Origin: Actinomycetota bacterium
GTDB lineage: Bacteria > Actinomycetota > Thermoleophilia > Solirubrobacterales > Solirubrobacteraceae
Reading direction: 5' to 3'
DNA: 58,075 nt
Assembly (NCBI GenBank): GCA_005798685.1
Contig: SYIT01000059.1
Span: 1 to 58,075, forward strand
A program made the translations under genes and the position numbers. The notes under the pieces are model-generated. The model had not been told where the DNA came from. It was given only the letters and a program-made list of their open reading frames with translations, and ran no database searches. Below are positions 53,842-58,075 of the stretch, piece by piece; positions within the stretch are counted from its first letter, which is position 1; each line of letters opens with the position of its first letter.

Positions 53842-54696
53842 TTAGTACTTAAAGCTCTTCTTCAGGATCACGATCTTCGTGGCGATGAAGCTCGGCGTGA
53901 AAGTTGCCTTGTCGAACTTCATCTTGCCAGTAAACGTTGCGTTCACCGATCCGGCAATGTTGTCGGCAAAATCAGAGAGTCGCTTGCAAGGGAGGACGTC
54001 GTCTGCCTCTTTGTCTTTATCCCTCGTCGTGTCCGCAAAGCACTTCGCGTTCTTGCCGTCTAGGATCAAGCTTTCGCCCTCCATCTCATCATTCATAATG
54101 TCGCGAGTCTTCTTCGCGACTCCGCGAATAATCGCCACATAAGAGGCAGCAAAGGTCCCTGGGTCATCGCCGGAACCTTCAACCTCGACGTTCATGACGA
54201 AAGTCTTCTTGAGCATGTCAGTTGGAGGCGGCTGACTCATTGGTGCGCCGAACTCTGACTCGCCGCCACCCGGCCCGACGCCATCCTTGAGCCCGTCAGC
54301 CGGCATGCAGGGAACGGCGTTTGAAGGCTGCTGGCCAGCCTCGCATGGCGGGATCATACAACGCTTAGTGGCGGTTGGAAATTTACCCTTCTCGCAAGGG
54401 GGCATATCCTGACCGCCGCCTTCGTTTCGTGCCCCGCCCCGCCAAGGGGGCATATCCTGACCGCCGCCGCCACTGCTTGGCAAGCAGGGAACCGACTGTG
54501 TTGGCTGCTGCCCTCGCGCGCAAGGCTGCATGCCGCCAACTGGCATGCAGGGAACCGACTGTGTTGGCCCCTGCCCTGGCGCGCAAGTAGGAGGCATCTG
54601 ACCGCTGCCTTGAGCAAATGCGACGGTCGCTGATACGGCGACTGCCAAAAGAGCTAAGGAAATAATGCTGAGGTTGCTGCGGATAGAACGGATCAC
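53842..54696 (-). CDS. Secreted protein with four C-x11-C repeats
   Basis: The 284-residue protein has a signal peptide (about 1-28, ending VAFAQG). Residues 35-132 hold four units of the form C-(A/E)-x-G-x2-P-(T/S)-x4-C-(M/L)-P, with Cys pairs 38/50, 59/71, 101/113 and 118/130, all exactly 12 apart. The C-terminal half (about 160-284) is a separate domain with Cys in NAKCFADTT and DVLPCKRL. The underlying DNA repeats are nearly identical in places. I do not recognise the family; the repeats may form small disulfide loops in the envelope. Confidence 0.7.
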   Translation of the reverse strand: MIRSIRSNLSIISLALLAVAVSATVAFAQGSGQMPPTCAPGQGPTQSVPCMPVGGMQPCARGQQPTQSVPCLPSSGGGGQDMPPWRGGARNEGGGQDMPPCEKGKFPTATKRCMIPPCEAGQQPSNAVPCMPADGLKDGVGPGGGESEFGAPMSQPPPTDMLKKTFVMNVEVEGSGDDPGTFAASYVAIIRGVAKKTRDIMNDEMEGESLILDGKNAKCFADTTRDKDKEADDVLPCKRLSDFADNIAGSVNATFTGKMKFDKATFTPSFIATKIVILKKSFKY

Positions 54697-55024
54697 GAAA
54701 TTATCCCCTCAAAATATTACGACGATACGACAACAGGGACCGCCCTAGTTGGTATCGGTTGTTACAAAAGCACCGGCAGTGTTTTTGTGTAAACCGCGAA
54801 TAGCTCCATGATTCCTCAGTCTAAGGCTTAAAGCTGGCAGCTCTCGCCGCAGAGATTGCGGCGAGAGCCAGCAGTTAGATCACCGTTTGTCGCCTGTTAG
54901 GCGCGTGCTGCGCTGCGAGCTGGTAACCGCTCGGGCGTTAGCGAATGGCGCCCGCGCGGGAGCTGATCCATATTTTGAGAGCGCGCAACCTCTGGTGTTA
55001 TTGAGTTTGATCCGATAACCGAAA
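54697..55024. other. 328-base intergenic region with a perfect 12-bp hairpin
   Basis: No gene-like frame was found here. GCTCTCGCCGCA (54840-54851) pairs with TGCGGCGAGAGC (54857-54868) around a GAGAT loop, and flanking GCTG/CAGC extend the stem past a bulge. It lies below the permease gene at 55025 and above the start of the C-x11-C gene, both on the minus strand. It may end the permease transcript, but no T-run follows it. The AT-rich stretch near 54700-54790 probably holds the promoter of the C-x11-C gene. Confidence 0.45.
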
Positions 55025-56263
55025 CTACAACTCAGACCTACCTGCATCGGTAGAGTGCTCTGCGGTGAACTTCTGCTGACAGTTGGCGCCGCAGAAGTAC
55101 CACACCCTGCCGTCAACTTCGGCCGTAAGCGCGACTCGCTTATCAACGCTCATACCGCAGATCGGATCCTTTGCGCCGCGCCTAGCGGTGATCGTCCAAA
55201 GTGCGATGAAAGCCGCCGTCGCGATCGCGTTGAGGACTGCTTTGTAGTCCAGCTTGACCATTCCGAAGACGTCGTCGGTGGAAGGCCGCGTGCTCGGGAT
55301 CAAGCCGGCGAGGCCAAAGACGAGGTCAATGATCAGGGCAGCGATCACCATCGTGACGAACATCAGCGCGACGATCCGCGCAGCGTAGGCGTTGCCGTAG
55401 TACTTGCGGTAGGCGACGATGATCGGAAGCACGATTAGGTCGGCGAAGATGAATGCGATCACGCCGGCGAAGCTCAGCCCCCCTGACCACAGGACCGCCG
55501 CGAGCGGAATGTTGCCGACCGAACAGACGAACGAGAGCATCGCGATTACCGGCCCGATCACCGCCCCCCAGACCGTTTGGACAAGCGGCGGCGCGCCGGT
55601 CAGGAAGAGGCCGTTGAAGAAATCGTTGCCAAGCAGCGCGATGTAGCCGGCCAGCAGCAGCCCGATCACGATCTCCTTCCAAAGCATCTGCCAGTCGCCG
55701 CGGAAGTTGTGGGCAACGTCGGACCAAGACTGCGAGTCGGTCAGCTTCTCGCGCAGCGGAATGTTGGTCGCAGCGATGTGGTGCTCGTGACCGGTGTCGG
55801 CGCCGCGAGCGTGCTCGCGCGCCTCTTCTTCAAGCTGCTTTGAGACGAAGAGGCGCAGCATCGCCCACATCAGCAGGATCATCACGATGCCACCGAGATA
55901 CTCGGCGAGCGTGAACTGCCACCCCATCAAGACCCAGATGACGAGGCCGAGCTCCCAAACGAGATTGGTCGAAGCGAATTGGAAGGCAAGCGAAGCGGCC
56001 GATGAGGCTCCCTTTTGGAACAGCGACTTGGCGATCGCGATTGCAGCGTAGGAGCAAGATGATGATGCGGCGCCAAAGCCGGTGGCGCGAGCGATCGGCG
56101 CTGCGCCTGGGCCTGAAAGGAGCGCTTCGACCCGCTCGTGCGGCGCCCATGCCTGCACGATCGCCGATATCGCGAAGCCCAAAACGAGCGCCCACCAGAT
56201 CTCCCAGCCCATCATCGCGGCGTGGCCCAATCCTTCAAGCAGAAGCGAGAGCAGGTTACCCAT
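55025..56263 (-). CDS. DUF318/ArsP-type permease with C-terminal YHS domain
   Basis: The 412-residue protein has about 8-10 helices of the DUF318 permease family, whose ArsP member exports trivalent organoarsenicals. TGFGAASSSCSYAAIAIAKS holds conserved Cys and Ser, and SFVCSVGNIPLAAVLWSGG forms the second repeat. After a helix at about 345-360 comes a YHS/TRASH-like domain (KDPICGMSVDKRVAL, then YFCGANC) that can bind a metal with three Cys. The fusion suggests metal or metalloid sensing by the transporter; this is inference. Confidence 0.84.
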   Translation of the reverse strand: MGNLLSLLLEGLGHAAMMGWEIWWALVLGFAISAIVQAWAPHERVEALLSGPGAAPIARATGFGAASSSCSYAAIAIAKSLFQKGASSAASLAFQFASTNLVWELGLVIWVLMGWQFTLAEYLGGIVMILLMWAMLRLFVSKQLEEEAREHARGADTGHEHHIAATNIPLREKLTDSQSWSDVAHNFRGDWQMLWKEIVIGLLLAGYIALLGNDFFNGLFLTGAPPLVQTVWGAVIGPVIAMLSFVCSVGNIPLAAVLWSGGLSFAGVIAFIFADLIVLPIIVAYRKYYGNAYAARIVALMFVTMVIAALIIDLVFGLAGLIPSTRPSTDDVFGMVKLDYKAVLNAIATAAFIALWTITARRGAKDPICGMSVDKRVALTAEVDGRVWYFCGANCQQKFTAEHSTDAGRSEL

Positions 56264-56295
56264 CTCCGCGCTTCCTTTTCAAACCCCGTCCGCTG

Positions 56296-56709
56296 TTAAC
56301 TGCAGGCGTCGTTTGTTGCCGTCTTGAAGCTGTTCCATGCCGAATTGAGTACCAGTAGCTGCGCGGCGAGCGTTACGCCGGTCGCCGCTAGGTCCTTGCT
56401 CGTGGTCAGCGTCTTGCCCGTCGTAACAACGTCATTAACGGCGTTCTCAAGCGCACTTGACTGGCTTGGGAAGTCGCTCTTGGCGGCGTTGATCATCGCC
56501 GTGCCAGCGTTCTGGACGTTTGTGATGTCGGTGCTGATCACAGTCGGGTCGGGAGGCGTCAGTGAAACATTCGTCAGCGTCGTGACCGAGCTGTTGAAGT
56601 CGGTCTTCTTCGCGCAGAACTCAGGCTTGCCGCAGCCCGGCAGCGCTACCGCAGCAACGGCGGCGATGCAGGCGATTGAGAGATACGGGGCTACGGAAAG
56701 ACGGGGCAT
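56296..56709 (-). CDS. Small secreted lipoprotein of unknown function
   Basis: The 137-residue protein begins with a lipoprotein signal (MPRLSVAPYLSIACIAAVAA, lipobox LPGC at about residue 26). The mature part is Thr/Ser/Ala/Asn-rich with predicted helices and Cys near both ends (PEFCAKK and NDACS). I do not recognise the family. It lies 32 bases upstream of the DUF318 permease gene on the same strand, so the two may be co-transcribed. Confidence 0.65.
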   Translation of the reverse strand: MPRLSVAPYLSIACIAAVAAVALPGCGKPEFCAKKTDFNSSVTTLTNVSLTPPDPTVISTDITNVQNAGTAMINAAKSDFPSQSSALENAVNDVVTTGKTLTTSKDLAATGVTLAAQLLVLNSAWNSFKTATNDACS

Positions 56710-56923
56710 GAAAGAACTCCTACGTTTGAAGGCTGGTTACCCTTCAAAGGTACCGCTTGATCCGGCTCATAGGACTAACGGCTCAAAGCGCCACCGCAGA
56801 GCGCGACGGTTACGCCTCGCAGCGCTTCGCGTCATCATTACCTCGCAGGCACCAATTGCCGCGCCCCAAGCCGCTAGCACGGTGCCCGACCGGTGGCAGC
56901 GCGATTCGCCGCCGAACGCTTCC

Positions 56924-58075
56924 TCAACCGCAGCCGGTGTTGTTGCCGCAAGACGTGCAGGTGTAGCAAGCACCCGTCCGCTGCATCATCCCGCCGCATT
57001 GGCTGCAGGCCGGCCCTAGCTCTAGGCCGCCCATCTTCGCCGGTGTTACCGGCGGGGTGTCGGTCATTGCTGAGGCTGCCGCCATCGTTTCGCTGTCGCC
57101 AGCCGATGCTTGCGGCGCTGGCGCGCTGCTGCCACCGTTGGCTGGGCCTGCGGTGTCGGAGGTAAATGAGCTTGCCGCCTCTTCCCCAGCCTTCTTGGCA
57201 CGGACCGAGTCGGTCATGATGCCGAGCCCTTCCTGCGTCTCCGTGTCGAGGAAGCGCGAGGCGAGCCAGCGCATGATGTAGTCGGGCATCGATTTGGCGA
57301 ACGGGATCTCCGGGTTCTGCGTGATCCCTTCTGGGTCGAAGCGCATGTAGCTGAACTTCTCGACCAGCTTCTCGAGCGGCACGCCGTACTGCAGCGCGAT
57401 CGAGATTGAGGTTGCGAAGGCGTTCATCATCCCTCGCAGCGTTGAGCCTTCCTTGCCAATGTCGGTGAGGAAGATTTCGCCAACGCTACCGTCTTCGTAG
57501 ACGCCGGCGGTGATGTAGCCCTCGTGGCCGCCGATTGAGAACTTGTGCGTGAGCGACTGGCGCTCGCGCGGCATCCGTCGGCGGGCCGGCATTGCGTCGC
57601 CCTTCGCTTCGAGCACGGCGTGCTCGAGCAGGGCGTCAACGTCGGCCTTGGTGTAAAACCCATCTGGTGCGTCGGCATCGTCCTGGGCGTCGGTGCGAAG
57701 CGCCTGCGCGGTCTTTGAACCGTCGCGGTAAATCGCAAGCGCTTTGATGCCGAGCCGCCAGGCGTCAATGTAGGCGCCTTCGATGTCCTCCACCGTTGAG
57801 GAGGCCGGCATGTTGACGGTCTTTGAGATCGCGCCTGAGATGAACGGCTGTACGGCACCCATCATCTTGATGTGGCCGTGAGCGGAGATTGCCCGCTCAC
57901 CGACGGCCACGTCGAAGACCTCAAGGTGCTCCTCGAGCAGCCCTGGAGCGCCGACGATCGTGCCGTGCTCTGTTACGTAGGCTTCGATCTGTTCGATCTC
58001 AGCGTCGTCGTAGCCGAGCGTCTGCAGCGCCAGTGGGATCGTCTTGTTGGCGATTGTCATCTGGCCGCCGCCGAC
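56924..58075 (-). CDS. nrdJ: B12-dependent ribonucleoside-diphosphate reductase, C-terminal part (window edge)
   Basis: The frame covers the last 383 residues of a class II ribonucleotide reductase and runs off the right edge. FISGAISKTVNMP and DAWRLGIKALAIYRDGSK are the characteristic blocks of the C-terminal barrel. A flexible Ala/Ser-rich linker leads to a Cys-rich tail (CSQCGGMMQRTGACYTC, then CGNNTGCG) that holds a zinc-ribbon-like site and the redox cysteines. It makes deoxyribonucleotides with adenosylcobalamin. The 5' part lies outside the window. Confidence 0.95.
   Translation of the reverse strand, partial: VGGGQMTIANKTIPLALQTLGYDDAEIEQIEAYVTEHGTIVGAPGLLEEHLEVFDVAVGERAISAHGHIKMMGAVQPFISGAISKTVNMPASSTVEDIEGAYIDAWRLGIKALAIYRDGSKTAQALRTDAQDDADAPDGFYTKADVDALLEHAVLEAKGDAMPARRRMPRERQSLTHKFSIGGHEGYITAGVYEDGSVGEIFLTDIGKEGSTLRGMMNAFATSISIALQYGVPLEKLVEKFSYMRFDPEGITQNPEIPFAKSMPDYIMRWLASRFLDTETQEGLGIMTDSVRAKKAGEEAASSFTSDTAGPANGGSSAPAPQASAGDSETMAAASAMTDTPPVTPAKMGGLELGPACSQCGGMMQRTGACYTCTSCGNNTGCG

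Overview
The window is high-GC bacterial chromosome. I infer an actinobacterium of the Thermoleophilia (Solirubrobacterales) type: the genes are actinobacterial in style (rplK-nusG-secE-rpmG block, SigA, DUF4333 and MMPL proteins, a B12-dependent ribonucleotide reductase, FolE2, a PPOX-class flavoprotein), GTG starts are common, and many secreted proteins are Arg/Ala-rich. The lineage call rests on gene style only, with no database search. No CRISPR array, IS element, prophage or rRNA operon was seen. Two tRNAs are present, tRNA-Thr(GGT) and tRNA-Tyr(GTA).

Layout. 0-1.5 kb, minus: rplK (partial), nusG, secE, rpmG. 1.6-22.5 kb: core and envelope genes: MFS and MMPL transporters, a class I amidotransferase, a holin-like/phosphodiesterase fusion, a desaturase, a surface protein with 26 DPA repeats, a quinone reductase, a cation/proton antiporter, a NaChBac-like channel, a TAP-like peptidase, a glycoside hydrolase, a 3D-domain protein, a polysaccharide deacetylase and a lipoprotein FKBP. 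Near 23.07 kb a 5'-truncated aquaporin gene (minus) abuts a 5'-truncated glutamine synthetase gene (plus), a clear rearrangement or assembly breakpoint.

23-44 kb is the accessory heart of the window. A PocR-GAF-PucR regulator is followed by a tightly packed ten-gene minus-strand operon (38.5 to 27.3 kb): type III glutamine synthetase, metallophosphoesterase, APC permease, nucleotidyltransferase, redoxin-TPR protein, DUF1116, second type III glutamine synthetase, second DUF1116, a ureohydrolase with an altered metal site, and an FMN reductase. Divergent from it are a zinc/manganese-type ABC transporter, a GntR/HutC regulator and a ureohydrolase that closely resembles guanidine hydrolase (GdmH). 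The likely theme is uptake and breakdown of a guanidino, carbamoyl or amine nitrogen compound: C-N hydrolysis, possible carbamoyl transfer by the DUF1116 (AllG-like) proteins, and capture of ammonia or amine as a gamma-glutamyl amide. The exact substrate cannot be read from sequence, and this gene combination is the best candidate here for an undescribed system.

44-58 kb returns to core functions: tRNA-Tyr, sigA, folE2, pgsA, two EamA exporters, a ClpP-type protease, a PPOX flavoprotein, membrane proteins, a full-length aquaporin, a secreted protein with four C-x11-C repeats, a DUF318 permease with a C-terminal YHS domain, a lipoprotein and the 3' part of nrdJ.
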